NCBI GenBank assembly: GCA_902525565.1
Contig: CABZHY010000001.1
Location: 62,001-126,000 of the forward strand
Reading direction: 5' to 3'
Origin: an uncultured Pelagibacteraceae bacterium
GTDB lineage: Bacteria; Pseudomonadota; Alphaproteobacteria; Pelagibacterales; Pelagibacteraceae
Length of the DNA: 64,000 nucleotides
Each line of letters begins with the position of its first letter. Positions within the stretch are counted from its first letter, which is position 1. Positions 1 through 8,856 of this stretch are shown in pieces. Position numbers and translations under genes: made by a program. Below the pieces are notes generated by a model. It saw nothing but the letters and a program-made list of their open reading frames with translations. It searched no databases and had not been told where the DNA came from.

Positions 1-30
1 AGTTTTTAAAATTTAAACTAAAGGGGAAAT

Positions 31-1011
31 ATGAAAAAAATAATAAATAAATTCTTCTTTTTAACGGTGTTTATTAGCTTGTTTTCTTTAGGTGGAATAG
101 CCAATTCTTTTCCAACAAAACCTATTGAATTAATTTGCTCTACTAAAGCAGGATCAGGTGCTGCTGCATGGTGTGAAATGATGGCTAATGAAATGTCTCA
201 AAAAGGAAGACTAGGAGTTCCTATAACTGTCTTATATAAACCTGGCGGAGCTAACCACGAGGGTGTTGTTTATACAGATGCTAAAAAAGCAGATGGTCAC
301 ACAATTTTACATATAAATGGCAGTCACTCTGGTTACTTTAACCTACCGCATTTCACAAAAACTTTTGATGATTTTTCAATGGTAGCTAAAGTAGAGCGTC
401 ACTTATATGCAATTGCAGTTAGATGTGATGATCCTGAAATCAAATCTTGGTCAGATTTGATAAAAATTGAAAAAGCTAATCCTGGAACACTTTCAATGGG
501 AAGCAATAAGCCTGGATCTCTTCATCATAGACAACATATTCTTATAAATAACGACCAAGGAATTAAGATGAGATTTGTCCCTTATAAAGGTACGGGTGGC
601 GTTGTTAAAGATATTGCGGGCGGTCATTTAAGAGTTGGATTTGCTCAACCAGGAAAATGGAATAAACACATTAAATCTGGTGTTGCATGTCCACTAGCTT
701 TATTAAATGAGACTAGACTTGACCATCCTTTATGGAAGGATGTACCAACTATTGGTGAGTTAGGTGCAAAATACACTATCCCGCATCAATTCCAAGGTTT
801 TATGGTTAAGAAAGGCACGTCTGATAAGATTATGGATGAAATAGCAAGAGCAGCAAAGGCTGTTATTGAATCTGAAGCTTATCAAGCTTACATAAAAAAA
901 CAACCACATGTTATACCAATGTTTGAAGATGATAGAAAATCTATCAGTAGTAATTTTCAACAAAGTTTGAAAGATGCTAAGGTTTTCATGAAAGCGAACG
1001 GTATAATCTAA
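31..1011 (+). CDS. TctC-family substrate-binding protein (first tripartite tricarboxylate transporter)
   Basis: Periplasmic solute-binding subunit of a tripartite tricarboxylate transporter; it captures an organic anion and hands it to the TctA/TctB membrane pair. Residues 1 to about 26 form a signal peptide (basic start, hydrophobic core, cleavage near Ala-Asn-Ser). The mature protein has the TctC plan: a beta strand plus ligand loop near residues 32-45, then the later 'KPGG' and 'VPYKGTGG' blocks. AAGGGG 5 to 10 bases before the ATG is a good ribosome site. A strong hairpin separates it from the downstream tctB. The ligand cannot be read from sequence; dicarboxylates, tricarboxylates and aromatic acids are known for the family. 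Only 30 bases of upstream DNA are visible, so the promoter is outside the window. Confidence 0.9.
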   Translation: MKKIINKFFFLTVFISLFSLGGIANSFPTKPIELICSTKAGSGAAAWCEMMANEMSQKGRLGVPITVLYKPGGANHEGVVYTDAKKADGHTILHINGSHSGYFNLPHFTKTFDDFSMVAKVERHLYAIAVRCDDPEIKSWSDLIKIEKANPGTLSMGSNKPGSLHHRQHILINNDQGIKMRFVPYKGTGGVVKDIAGGHLRVGFAQPGKWNKHIKSGVACPLALLNETRLDHPLWKDVPTIGELGAKYTIPHQFQGFMVKKGTSDKIMDEIARAAKAVIESEAYQAYIKKQPHVIPMFEDDRKSISSNFQQSLKDAKVFMKANGII

Positions 1012-1020
1012 AAATCTTTA

Positions 1021-1050
1021 AACCGGAGCTATAAATTAGCTCCGGTTTTC
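1021..1050 (+). terminator. Hairpin between tctC and tctB (first system)
   Basis: A 10-bp perfect stem (AACCGGAGCT at 1021-1030, AGCTCCGGTT at 1038-1047) with a 7-nt loop ATAAATT, followed by TTC. It is GC-rich for this genome and lies between tctC and the tctB start. It resembles an intrinsic terminator with a short U tract, and may act as a partial terminator or 3' stabiliser that keeps binding-protein mRNA above permease mRNA. Confidence 0.75.
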
Positions 1051-1053
1051 ATC

Positions 1054-1560
1054 ATGATTAAAATAAGTAGCAAAAAAATAGTTTTGTTAATTTCAATATT
1101 TTTTTTATTTTTTTTGGTTTTTCTATTTTATGAAACAACAAACATGTCTAAATCTATTTTACCTGGATACCCCGGTGACGCTTTTTTTCCAAGACTTATT
1201 TTAATTTTTTCACTTTTTTGGACTTTAATTTTGCTAATACAAAATTTAATTAAAAATTTATCATTATTTAAATCAAGCGATGACAAAGAAACAGATATTG
1301 AAATTTATTTTAAAGATATTATTTTTTTATTTTTAATTTCAATAATCTATATATTGTTTTTAGATCTAATAGGTTTTGAAATCTTAACATTTTTATTTTT
1401 GTTCGTTTTGCTAGTTAATAGACTTGATTTAAACTTAGGAAAATCAATATTTTATTCTTCTCTAATATCTTTTGTATCAATGATAATTTTTTGGTTTGTT
1501 TTTATAATTTTTTTAAAAATACCTTTTTCTCTAAAATTTTTACCATTTTTACTTTATTAA
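1054..1560 (+). CDS. TctB-family small membrane subunit (first TTT system)
   Basis: Small integral-membrane subunit of the tripartite tricarboxylate transporter. Its 168 residues carry four hydrophobic segments (roughly residues 9-26, 45-66, 88-107 and 110-160, the last divisible in two), with the family feature 'GYPGDAFFPR' after the first helix. The family is poorly conserved, so the call rests mainly on size, helix pattern and position between tctC and tctA. No clear Shine-Dalgarno precedes the ATG; the upstream hairpin ends 7 bases before it. One base separates its stop from tctA. Confidence 0.85.
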   Translation: MIKISSKKIVLLISIFFLFFLVFLFYETTNMSKSILPGYPGDAFFPRLILIFSLFWTLILLIQNLIKNLSLFKSSDDKETDIEIYFKDIIFLFLISIIYILFLDLIGFEILTFLFLFVLLVNRLDLNLGKSIFYSSLISFVSMIIFWFVFIIFLKIPFSLKFLPFLLY

Positions 1561-1561
1561 T

Positions 1562-3040
1562 ATGGAAATATTACTCAACTTGCCCAATTTTATTTTAAAT
1601 CTTTTTACATTTACAACAATATTAATAATACTCTCAGGTGTTTTTTTGGGAATTTTATTAGGTGCTTTGCCTGGATTTGGAAGCGCACAATCTCTTGCAA
1701 TATTATTTCCTCTCACTTTTGTAATGAGTACAAGTGACTCTCTCATATTTCTGTTGGCAGTTTATTCTGCTGCAGAATATGGTGGGTCAATTCCAGCTAT
1801 TTTAATTAAAACTCCTGGAACACCTGCTAATGCCATATCTATACTTGATGGTTATACAATGGCACAAAAAGGTGAACCTAAAAGGGCTTTACAAGTTTCA
1901 CTAATATCTGGTGTGTTTGGGGGACTTACTAGCACTTTAATTTTTATAGTATCTGGAACCACTCTCGCATATTTTGGTTTGAAGTTTGGACCAGGTGAAA
2001 TGTTTGCACTTGGGATTTTTGGTTTATCAATTATAGGAACTTTTTTTGGAAAAAATATTGCGAAAGGTTTTTTTGCCACTGGCTTAGGTTTACTTTTGGC
2101 TACTGTGGGAACCTCTGGTTTTGGAGGAATGAGATTTGTATTTGATCAAGCATATCTAATGGATGGAATTCCTTTAGTTGTGATAGTAATTGGTTTGTTA
2201 GCATGTCCTGAAGCTTTTAAGTTATTAGTTGACTCTAAAAATGAAAAAAACCTTGAAAAAAAAAATTTTTTTCAAAAATTAGATAAAGGTTTTAGGTTAT
2301 CTTTTGTTAAAAGACTTATCCCAACATGGATAAGATGCAGCATGTTAGGAACATTAATTGGTGCAATTCCTGGTGCTGGGGCTGCAATTGGATCAATGAT
2401 TGCTTATACACAAGAGAGAAAATGGTCAAAATTATCTGACAAGTTTGGAACTGGGATTGATGAAGGTATAGCTGCTCCAGAAACAGCAAATAATTCAGTG
2501 GTAGCCGGAACATTAATTCCTACTCTAGCGCTTGGTATTCCTGGATCTGGAGCTGCAGCTATATTAATTGGTTTAATGATAAGCAAGGGAGTAGTTCCTG
2601 GACCATTTTTATTTGTTGATGAAAAAAATTTAATCTCACTAATTTTTGGTGGATTAATTTTTACCAATATATTTTTATTGTGTATTGGTTTTTTTGCTAC
2701 AAATTTATTTGCTAAAGTTACAAGTATTTCCAAAAAAAGATTAGGCTGCTTCGTTATGATTTTGATAATTATAGGAACATACTCTTATAGTAATTATGGA
2801 GCGCATGTTTTAATGGCTCTTATATTAGGATTTCTTGGGTATATTTTCATTAAAGTTAATATTCCACCAATACCAATTGTTTTAGGTTTTGTAATGAGCC
2901 CAATTATTGAACAGAATCTAAATAGAGCATTAACAATACATAATGGAGATTTAACAAACGTTTTATTTAGACCAATCACTTTAACAATTTTATTTTTAGC
3001 TTTGATAACAATAATCTATGGTGTAACTACAAGGAGATAA
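1562..3040 (+). CDS. TctA-family large permease subunit (first TTT system)
   Basis: Twelve-helix permease that moves the bound anion across the inner membrane, probably with a cation gradient. The TctA signature occurs twice, as expected from its internal duplication: 'GALPGFGSAQ' near residue 32 and 'GAIPGAGAAIGSM' near residue 268. 'YGGSIPAILIKTPGTPANA' and 'LGIPGSGAAA' follow the two copies. At 492 residues it is normal length. It follows tctB by one base and precedes a bicupin gene by one base, so the four genes probably form one transcript. Confidence 0.93.
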   Translation: MEILLNLPNFILNLFTFTTILIILSGVFLGILLGALPGFGSAQSLAILFPLTFVMSTSDSLIFLLAVYSAAEYGGSIPAILIKTPGTPANAISILDGYTMAQKGEPKRALQVSLISGVFGGLTSTLIFIVSGTTLAYFGLKFGPGEMFALGIFGLSIIGTFFGKNIAKGFFATGLGLLLATVGTSGFGGMRFVFDQAYLMDGIPLVVIVIGLLACPEAFKLLVDSKNEKNLEKKNFFQKLDKGFRLSFVKRLIPTWIRCSMLGTLIGAIPGAGAAIGSMIAYTQERKWSKLSDKFGTGIDEGIAAPETANNSVVAGTLIPTLALGIPGSGAAAILIGLMISKGVVPGPFLFVDEKNLISLIFGGLIFTNIFLLCIGFFATNLFAKVTSISKKRLGCFVMILIIIGTYSYSNYGAHVLMALILGFLGYIFIKVNIPPIPIVLGFVMSPIIEQNLNRALTIHNGDLTNVLFRPITLTILFLALITIIYGVTTRR

Positions 3041-3041
3041 T

Positions 3042-3857
3042 ATGAGTGTATATAAATTTGAAGATTTGAAGTCAGTAAAACTAACTCCACATTTATCGTC
3101 AGGAACTTCTCCAATAATTCAGGGAAAATATGTTTATTACTGTTTAAACCAAAAAGAAGCAGGCACAGGGTCTGAATTACATTATCATCCAAATGAACTT
3201 TTAATTTTTGCGTTGAAAGGAAAAATTAATGCAGTGGTTGGCAAAGAAAGAAAAATAGTGTTCCCTGGGACTTTTATTTTAATACCTCCCAACGTAAGAC
3301 ATTCTATGAAAGCAACTGAAGATGAGTCATGTGCGTACTTATATATTAAGGATTGTACATGGACAGTAGTTGGAGTATCTGCTGATGAAGAACTTCCTGA
3401 TAAACCTATGAGTGTAGAAGAAGCAAATCAAAAATTTGAAAAAGGTGAGATACAAGATAGAAAGAATAAGGGTGCAAATAGTACAGCTGAGACTGGTAAT
3501 AAATCTATAATTATTGAGGGAGTACCAAATTGTTATTATAAAATTTTGGAAAATATTGAACAACCATATAGCGTAGGTAATAATATTACTTCTATTGAAG
3601 GTGAAAGAATGGGTTTCAAATTTTACGAATTAAGCAAAAAGTATAGCGAGGAACAATCAAAATCAGATCACGAATATTTCTTCTATATTTTAGATGGAAA
3701 TATTAAATTTACTATTCAGGATAATGAATATGATGTTGATAAAGGCTCGATAGTGAAAATCCAAAAAGGAGAAAGCTATAGGTTCGTTAATCTATCTCAA
3801 AATTCTAGAATTGTTGTAATTAACTCAAATAAATTTCTAGAAAGCAAAATATCATAA
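3042..3857 (+). CDS. Two-domain cupin protein
   Basis: Soluble bicupin of 271 residues. The N-terminal cupin has a likely metal site, His-x-His-x3-Glu in 'LHYHPNELL' (about residues 46-54) and a later His in 'VRHSM'. The C-terminal cupin (about residues 165-265) keeps the fold but is degenerate, with a lone 'DHEYFFYILDG'. The first half resembles the 147-residue cupin at 11589-12032 ('HPNE', 'HSM.AT'), so the two look like paralogues. It is last in the tctCBA operon, one base after tctA, which suggests it acts on the imported substrate as isomerase, dioxygenase or sensor. Substrate unknown. Confidence 0.7.
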   Translation: MSVYKFEDLKSVKLTPHLSSGTSPIIQGKYVYYCLNQKEAGTGSELHYHPNELLIFALKGKINAVVGKERKIVFPGTFILIPPNVRHSMKATEDESCAYLYIKDCTWTVVGVSADEELPDKPMSVEEANQKFEKGEIQDRKNKGANSTAETGNKSIIIEGVPNCYYKILENIEQPYSVGNNITSIEGERMGFKFYELSKKYSEEQSKSDHEYFFYILDGNIKFTIQDNEYDVDKGSIVKIQKGESYRFVNLSQNSRIVVINSNKFLESKIS

Positions 3858-3892
3858 ACTTCTTAAAAAAGTTAGGAGTTTCTTGGTTTTTT
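3856..3892 (+). terminator. Terminator after the first tct-cupin operon
   Basis: Stem AAACTTCT (3856-3863) pairs with AGGAGTTT (3874-3881) including one G-T pair. The loop is 10 nt and a T-rich run ending in TTTTTT at 3892 follows. It overlaps the cupin stop codon. It is a modest intrinsic terminator that separates the first operon from the operator region of the second. Confidence 0.5.
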
Positions 3893-3902
3893 AAATTATT
3901 TT

Positions 3903-3916
3903 GTTGACATGTTAAC
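3903..3916. promoter_or_regulatory. Palindromic operator, copy 1 (GTTGACATGTTAAC)
   Basis: Upstream member of a tandem pair before the second tctCBA operon. One mismatched pair separates it from perfect symmetry. It is identical in its 14-bp core to the copy starting 26 bp downstream. The same element occurs at 9923, 12089, 15519 and 21172, always intergenic. It is the likely binding site of a dimeric helix-turn-helix regulator; the protein is not identified. Confidence 0.7.
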
Positions 3917-3928
3917 TAATTATTTTTT

Positions 3929-3942
3929 GTTGACATGTTAAC
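3929..3942. promoter_or_regulatory. Palindromic operator, copy 2, overlapping a -35 box
   Basis: Second GTTGACATGTTAAC, 26 bp from the first (about two and a half helical turns). TTGACA at 3930-3935 matches the -35 consensus exactly, and TATAGG at 3951-3956 is a possible -10 with a short 15-bp spacer. A protein on this site would block RNA polymerase. The start of the second tctC lies about 45 bp downstream. Confidence 0.72.
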
Positions 3943-3985
3943 TACTAATTTATAGGCTTTGTTAATAATTTTAGGAAGGGAATTT

Positions 3986-4945
3986 ATGAATAATATAAAA
4001 AAAATACTTATAACTATATCAATATTTCTATTGAGTTTTGGTCAAGTTGCTAATGCAGGATGGGAACCCTCTCAAGAGGTTGAAATAGTTGCGCATGCGA
4101 AAGAAACTTCTTCAACTGTTGCGTTTGCTAGAGCAGTTATCAAGGTAATCGAGGAAGAAAATTTATTACCTAATGGGGTAAAATTAACCATTATAAGAGG
4201 TGCAAGAGGTGGAAAAGCTAGAAATTATGTTTTAAATAAAAACAAAGATCCACACGTAATGCAGGTTCTAACTCCATCGCAGATTAACAATGTTATCTTG
4301 ACTGGACAAGAAGTTGGATACCAAAATGCTAAAGGTATTTCTGCACTTGTAGTTTCACCTTTGCTTTTAACAGTTAATGCAGACTCAGAATACAAATCAT
4401 TAAAAGATATAATAAAAAAGGCAAAAGCAAATCCTGGTAAAGTTGTTCAAGGTGGAGGTGACTTTGGTCAAGTCGCATCTTTGGTGGGAAAAATGATGGC
4501 TGACGAAAAGGGAGTAGACATAACTTATACTCCTTTTGATGATGAAGGTGTTTTACAATTACTTGGTGGTCATATAGATTTTATTCTAGAAAACCCAGGC
4601 CAAGTATTTAAATTTGTAAAAGCAGGTAAAATGAGAATTCTTGCTTCATCAGTGAAGCTACCTTCAATGCCTGAAGTGCCTACTTTTAAACAAGCTGGAT
4701 ACAAAGGCACAATACTTGCTCAATATAGAGGCTTATGGTTTTCAAACGAAAACTCAAATGCTCAAGCTAATTTCTATAGCAAACTTATGAAGAAAGTTGC
4801 CAAAACGCAATCTTTCCAAGATTATGTTGCAAAAAACAACTTAGCCTCAATTTCAATTCATCAGTCTAAGTTGGATAAAATGTTAGCTGAAGAGCATGCT
4901 GCTTATTTCAAATTAAGTACTGAATTAAATTTAATTAAGAAATAA
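3986..4945 (+). CDS. TctC-family substrate-binding protein (second TTT system)
   Basis: Periplasmic binding subunit of the second tripartite transporter. I chose ATG 3986 rather than an in-frame TTG at 3959, because AGGAAGGG lies just upstream and the protein then opens with a normal signal peptide (residues 1-24, ending 'VANA'). The mature part starts 'GWEPSQEVEIVAHAKE'. It lacks the common 'PxxPGGxxD' loop, having 'HAKETSSTVAF' instead, so it is a divergent member that probably recognises a different ligand from the other two. Two copies of the shared operator precede it, and a 16-bp hairpin follows before tctB. Confidence 0.87.
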   Translation: MNNIKKILITISIFLLSFGQVANAGWEPSQEVEIVAHAKETSSTVAFARAVIKVIEEENLLPNGVKLTIIRGARGGKARNYVLNKNKDPHVMQVLTPSQINNVILTGQEVGYQNAKGISALVVSPLLLTVNADSEYKSLKDIIKKAKANPGKVVQGGGDFGQVASLVGKMMADEKGVDITYTPFDDEGVLQLLGGHIDFILENPGQVFKFVKAGKMRILASSVKLPSMPEVPTFKQAGYKGTILAQYRGLWFSNENSNAQANFYSKLMKKVAKTQSFQDYVAKNNLASISIHQSKLDKMLAEEHAAYFKLSTELNLIKK

Positions 4946-4954
4946 AAAATTATA

Positions 4955-4989
4955 ATATTACCGTAACTTTTAAAAAGTTACGGTAATAT
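4955..4989 (+). terminator. Long hairpin between tctC and tctB (second system)
   Basis: A 16-bp perfect stem (arms 4955-4970 and 4974-4989) closes on a 3-nt TAA loop and contains TTACCGTAAC / GTTACGGTAA. It falls between the binding-protein stop and the tctB start. No U tract follows beyond the stem, so mRNA stabilisation or processing seems likelier than full termination. This is one of four such hairpins in the window, each directly after a binding-protein gene. Confidence 0.65.
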
Positions 4990-4993
4990 ATTT

Positions 4994-5518
4994 ATGAAGT
5001 TTTTTTACAAATTATTTCTCTCAAAACAGAATTTATTAGCAACAATTTTTTTAATCACACTAATTTTATATTTTATTTCATCTTTTGATTTAGAAAAAAC
5101 TATTGGAGAGGATGTCGTTGGACCTTCAAGTTTTCCAATTCTTGTTGCAACTTTTGGATTTCTTTTATTAATAATATATTTTTTAAAGAGCTTGAAGACT
5201 TTTAATGAAAACAATCCTTTAACTTTTGAGGTTATCAAAAATAAATTTACAAAAATGGCTCCAATTTTTATAACAATAATTTTTGTAGTCTTGTTTGAGT
5301 TAATTGGTTTTATTTTCTCAAGTTTTCTTTACTCTTTCTTATTTATTTTATATTTAAAAAAAACAATAAAATATTCATTTGTTTTTAGTGTAGTTATAAC
5401 TTTGAGTATTTTTATAATTTTTTACTATGGATTAAATTTTCAAATGCCTATGGGTGAGTTAGTTGATACCGATAAACTTTTTCCTTTTTTAGAAGATTTA
5501 AAGAAAATGATTTACTAA
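4994..5518 (+). CDS. TctB-family small membrane subunit (second TTT system)
   Basis: Small membrane subunit of 174 residues with four hydrophobic helices (about residues 13-31, 45-64, 88-112 and 117-147). After the first helix comes 'GPSSFPILVA', the position where TctB proteins have a conserved 'GP..FP' turn. It lies between a tctC and a tctA; its stop directly abuts the tctA ATG. Sequence likeness to the other two TctB proteins here is low, as usual for this subunit, so the call leans on context. Confidence 0.85.
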   Translation: MKFFYKLFLSKQNLLATIFLITLILYFISSFDLEKTIGEDVVGPSSFPILVATFGFLLLIIYFLKSLKTFNENNPLTFEVIKNKFTKMAPIFITIIFVVLFELIGFIFSSFLYSFLFILYLKKTIKYSFVFSVVITLSIFIIFYYGLNFQMPMGELVDTDKLFPFLEDLKKMIY

Positions 5519-7018
5519 ATGTTTGATACAATATTTATAAATTTGATAGATGGTTTTAAAATCATTTTACAAGTTAAATATTTAATGTATGCATTATTTG
5601 GTTCTTTATTAGGCACTGTAGTTGGAGTTTTACCAGGTATTGGTTCTGCTGGCGCATTAGCAATGATGCTTCCAATAATATTGGTTCTTGATCCTTTAGG
5701 ATCTGTATTTATGTTAGCAGCAACTTATACAGGTGTTATGTATGGGGGTTCAACAGCATCTATTCTATTAAGAGTGCCAGGTGATACTTCAGCAGTAATT
5801 GCCTGTTTAGATGGCCATGAAATGGCAAAACAAGGTAATGCTGGAGCTGCATTATGTATAGCGGCAATCGGATCTTATATTGCTGGCACTATAGCGGTTG
5901 TTGGTTTAATGATTTTAGGACCGTTTGTTGCTGACTTAGCCCTAAAATTTAGTGCACCTGAGTATTTAGCTCTTTACATCTTTGCAGTTACCGCAGTGTG
6001 CAGTTTAGTTGGAAATTCAATGGTTAAGGCTCTTTTAGCAATGGTATTTGGTTTAATGATATCGACTATTGGTGAAGATTTTATGGGAGTAAAAAGATTT
6101 ACTTTAGGTATTACTGAACTTTGGGACGGTATTCAATTTCTATCAGTTACCTTAGGCCTTTTTGCTATTTCAGAAGTTATAATAAATTCTGAAAATATTT
6201 TATCAAATCAAAAAAGAGAAGTATTAAAACATAGGGTATTTATTAAATTAAAAGAGATAATATATAGCTTCTGGTCTATAATTAGAGGAGGTTTCATAGG
6301 TTTTGTAATAGGAGTACTTCCAGGTGCAGGAGCTGGAATAGCATCTTTTGTTTCCTATTCAACTGAAAGACAAATAAGTAAAAATCCAGAAAATTTCGGA
6401 AAGGGTGAGATAAAAGGAGTTGCTGGTCCAGAGTCTGCAAATAATGCCGCGAGCGCAGGAGCATTCGTACCTATGTTAGCTTTAGGGGTGCCTGGTTCAG
6501 CTACAACTGCTGTAATGTTAGGAGCATTCCTTATGTTAGATATTCAAGCTGGGCCAATGTTATTTATTGAAAGGCCGGATGTAGTTTGGGGACTTGTGGC
6601 AGCACTTTATGTTGGAAATATTTTTTTATTAATATTGAACCTTCCTCTCATAAGTTTATTTGTAAGAATTTTATATATCCCTATGGCTATATTACTGCCA
6701 ATAATAACAATAATTTGTATGTTAGGGATTTATTCTAGCGATCAACTTACATTAAGTTTGTATTTGATGTGTTTATTTGGGATAATTGGTTATTTTATGA
6801 GATCGTGCGATTACCCCTTAGCTCCAGTAATTTTAGGTGTGGTTCTTGGAACTAGGATGGAGGAGTCTTTTAGACAGACGATGATTATGAATCAAGGTAA
6901 TTTTTTTCAAATTTTTGATAGACCAATTGTTTTAATTTTCTTTGGTTTGGCGATAGTTTCTATATTAATACCTTTGATGTTTAATAAAATTAAATTAGAT
7001 GCATCAGATGTTGATTAA
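5519..7018 (+). CDS. TctA-family large permease subunit (second TTT system)
   Basis: Polytopic permease of 499 residues with the doubled TctA signature: 'GVLPGIGSAGALAMM' near residue 38 and 'GVLPGAGAGIASFVS' near residue 263. 'YGGSTASILLRVPGD' and 'LGVPGSATTAVMLG' follow. It starts immediately after the tctB stop. Its own stop directly abuts, tail to tail, the stop of the opposite-strand hydroxyacid dehydrogenase gene, leaving no room for a separate terminator. Partner of the TctC at 3986; substrate unknown. Confidence 0.93.
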   Translation: MFDTIFINLIDGFKIILQVKYLMYALFGSLLGTVVGVLPGIGSAGALAMMLPIILVLDPLGSVFMLAATYTGVMYGGSTASILLRVPGDTSAVIACLDGHEMAKQGNAGAALCIAAIGSYIAGTIAVVGLMILGPFVADLALKFSAPEYLALYIFAVTAVCSLVGNSMVKALLAMVFGLMISTIGEDFMGVKRFTLGITELWDGIQFLSVTLGLFAISEVIINSENILSNQKREVLKHRVFIKLKEIIYSFWSIIRGGFIGFVIGVLPGAGAGIASFVSYSTERQISKNPENFGKGEIKGVAGPESANNAASAGAFVPMLALGVPGSATTAVMLGAFLMLDIQAGPMLFIERPDVVWGLVAALYVGNIFLLILNLPLISLFVRILYIPMAILLPIITIICMLGIYSSDQLTLSLYLMCLFGIIGYFMRSCDYPLAPVILGVVLGTRMEESFRQTMIMNQGNFFQIFDRPIVLIFFGLAIVSILIPLMFNKIKLDASDVD

Positions 7019-7975
7019 TTAGGAGTAAATTTCTTTATTAATTAATCTAGATTGGTCAATATTTCCTTTAAAAAAATTTTCGATATTAATTGCGCAATGT
7101 AATGACATTTCTGAAAGACATTCTTCAGTGTAAGCAGCTGAGTGGGGTGTAAGAATTGTATTTTTTAATTTTAATAATTCATTTTTTGATTGAGGAGGCT
7201 CAGGATTAAATACGTCTAATCCTACATAAAAATTTTTGTTTTCTTTCAAATGAAGGATTAAATCATTTTCGTTGATTAAATCGCCTCGAGAAGTATTAAT
7301 TATAGCACAATCAGATTTTAATTTATTTAAAAAAGTTTTGTCAATGAGAGCTTTTTCAGAATTATTAAATGGTATATGTAAACTAATAAAATCATAAATA
7401 TTTAAGTTTTCATTAATATTATTAACAATCTTAGTATTTTTAGATAAGTTTTCTAATTTCAAAAATTTATCATATACAAAAACATTCATATTAAAAAAAT
7501 TGCAAATATCAGCTACTTTTTTTCCTATTCTCCCATATCCAAAAATTAAAATATTTTTTTTATTAAGGTCTCTACTACTAAAAGAATTTCTTATCTCAAA
7601 ATTATTGGACCTTACTTCGGAATCGTAAAAGTTAATTTTTTTAGCAATATTTATAATCAAACCAAATGTATGTTCAGCTACTGAGGTTGAGTTGACATCC
7701 CCAACAATAAAAAGAGGTATTTTTTTTTTATTTATTACATCAAGGTTAACATTATTATAACCAACCCCATGTCTAGAAATTATTTTAAGATTTTTAGATA
7801 AATTAATAAATTCCTCATCTACTTTTGTCATTTTTAAAATCAAAGCGTCGTAAAGATTTAAATTTTTTTTATAATCATCATTTTGATCACTAGCTTCGTC
7901 AACCTGATAAGAAATCTTTTTTAAATATTTAATGCCTGCTGTATGAATTTTACCTAAAACTAAAACTTTCTTCAT
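7019..7975 (-). CDS. D-isomer-specific 2-hydroxyacid dehydrogenase (SerA-like)
   Basis: NAD-dependent oxidoreductase that interconverts a D-2-hydroxy acid and a 2-oxo acid in the cytoplasm. Rossmann motif GYGRIG is at residues 146-151; the catalytic triad is Arg230 ('NTSRGDL'), Glu259 ('NPEPP') and His278 ('TPHSA'). At 318 residues it lacks the C-terminal regulatory ACT domain of biosynthetic SerA, so a catabolic role is more likely than serine synthesis. I start it at ATG 7975, which forms an ATGA overlap with the upstream gene's stop; an ATG five codons earlier (7990) is possible. Last gene of the operon that begins with the TauD-type dioxygenase. Confidence 0.88.
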   Translation of the reverse strand: MKKVLVLGKIHTAGIKYLKKISYQVDEASDQNDDYKKNLNLYDALILKMTKVDEEFINLSKNLKIISRHGVGYNNVNLDVINKKKIPLFIVGDVNSTSVAEHTFGLIINIAKKINFYDSEVRSNNFEIRNSFSSRDLNKKNILIFGYGRIGKKVADICNFFNMNVFVYDKFLKLENLSKNTKIVNNINENLNIYDFISLHIPFNNSEKALIDKTFLNKLKSDCAIINTSRGDLINENDLILHLKENKNFYVGLDVFNPEPPQSKNELLKLKNTILTPHSAAYTEECLSEMSLHCAINIENFFKGNIDQSRLINKEIYS

Positions 7976-8847
7976 ATATTGCTTGACCACATCTTGTAAA
8001 GTTTTAACTGATCTGAATTTTTTCCTAGTTTATTTTTTGATTTTTTTAATAATTTTAAAATATTTGATGATATTGGCGCCCTTCTAACATATTTTTTAAT
8101 TAAATTATTTGCAATCGATACATCTTTAGTAAGTAAATTAAGTGTAAATCCAGAATTGTATTTTTTAATTAATATTCCATCTTTAATTTTTTTAAAATAA
8201 GGATGATTTTTACCTGTAGTTGCTTGATCGATAGCATTAATTAAATAGTTTTTTTTTATTCCAAATTTTAAAGCTGTAGTTATTGCCTCTAGGTAGGTAT
8301 TTAGAACTGAGGCATTAATGAAGTTATTTAGTGCTTTAAGTGAATGTCCGCTACCTAGTTTGCCACACCAAATTATCTTTCCAAAACAGTTTAATAATCT
8401 AATAATTTCATTATTTTTCTTTGTTCCGCCAAAAAACAGAGTTAGTTCACCAGTTTTTGCAAATTTCACACCTCCAGCAACGGGACAATCATAAAATTTT
8501 ATTTTTTTATGTTTTAATTTTTTTCCTATATTAAGAGTTTCTGTTGGTATTGACGTGCTCATATCAATAATAATTGTGTTTTTTTTTAATTTTTGGAAAA
8601 TTTTATTCTTTTTAAAAATAATCTCATTTACTTCCTTGCTAGATGGCACCATTAAAATTACACAATCTACTTTTTCTATAGATTCTAAAAAATTAATTTC
8701 TTCAATTTTAGTATTATTGTAAAAACTTTTTAAATTATTTTTGTTAATATCATGCGGAAAAATAGTGTATTTGTTTTTAACTAAACGACTAGCCATATAA
8801 TAGCCCATATTACCCAAACCTATGAAAGCAATATTTTTTATTTTCAT
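7972..8847 (-). CDS. 3-hydroxyisobutyrate dehydrogenase-family oxidoreductase
   Basis: NAD(P)-dependent beta-hydroxyacid dehydrogenase of 291 residues. It has the dinucleotide motif GLGNMG (10-15), the substrate-loop block 'CPVAGGVKFAKTG' (from residue 121) and the catalytic Lys171 in 'SLKALNN'. The family includes 3-hydroxyisobutyrate dehydrogenase, tartronate semialdehyde reductase and sulfolactaldehyde reductase, which cannot be separated by eye. It sits 9 nt downstream of the dioxygenase gene and overlaps the following hydroxyacid dehydrogenase by 4 nt. The three probably act successively on one imported compound. Confidence 0.87.
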   Translation of the reverse strand: MKIKNIAFIGLGNMGYYMASRLVKNKYTIFPHDINKNNLKSFYNNTKIEEINFLESIEKVDCVILMVPSSKEVNEIIFKKNKIFQKLKKNTIIIDMSTSIPTETLNIGKKLKHKKIKFYDCPVAGGVKFAKTGELTLFFGGTKKNNEIIRLLNCFGKIIWCGKLGSGHSLKALNNFINASVLNTYLEAITTALKFGIKKNYLINAIDQATTGKNHPYFKKIKDGILIKKYNSGFTLNLLTKDVSIANNLIKKYVRRAPISSNILKLLKKSKNKLGKNSDQLKLYKMWSSNI

Positions 8848-8856
8848 TAAATTTTG

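Noticed and set aside
3959-3985. Upstream TTG start for the second tctC
   Set aside because: It would add nine residues before the signal peptide and has no ribosome site, whereas ATG 3986 has AGGAAGGG and a standard signal sequence.
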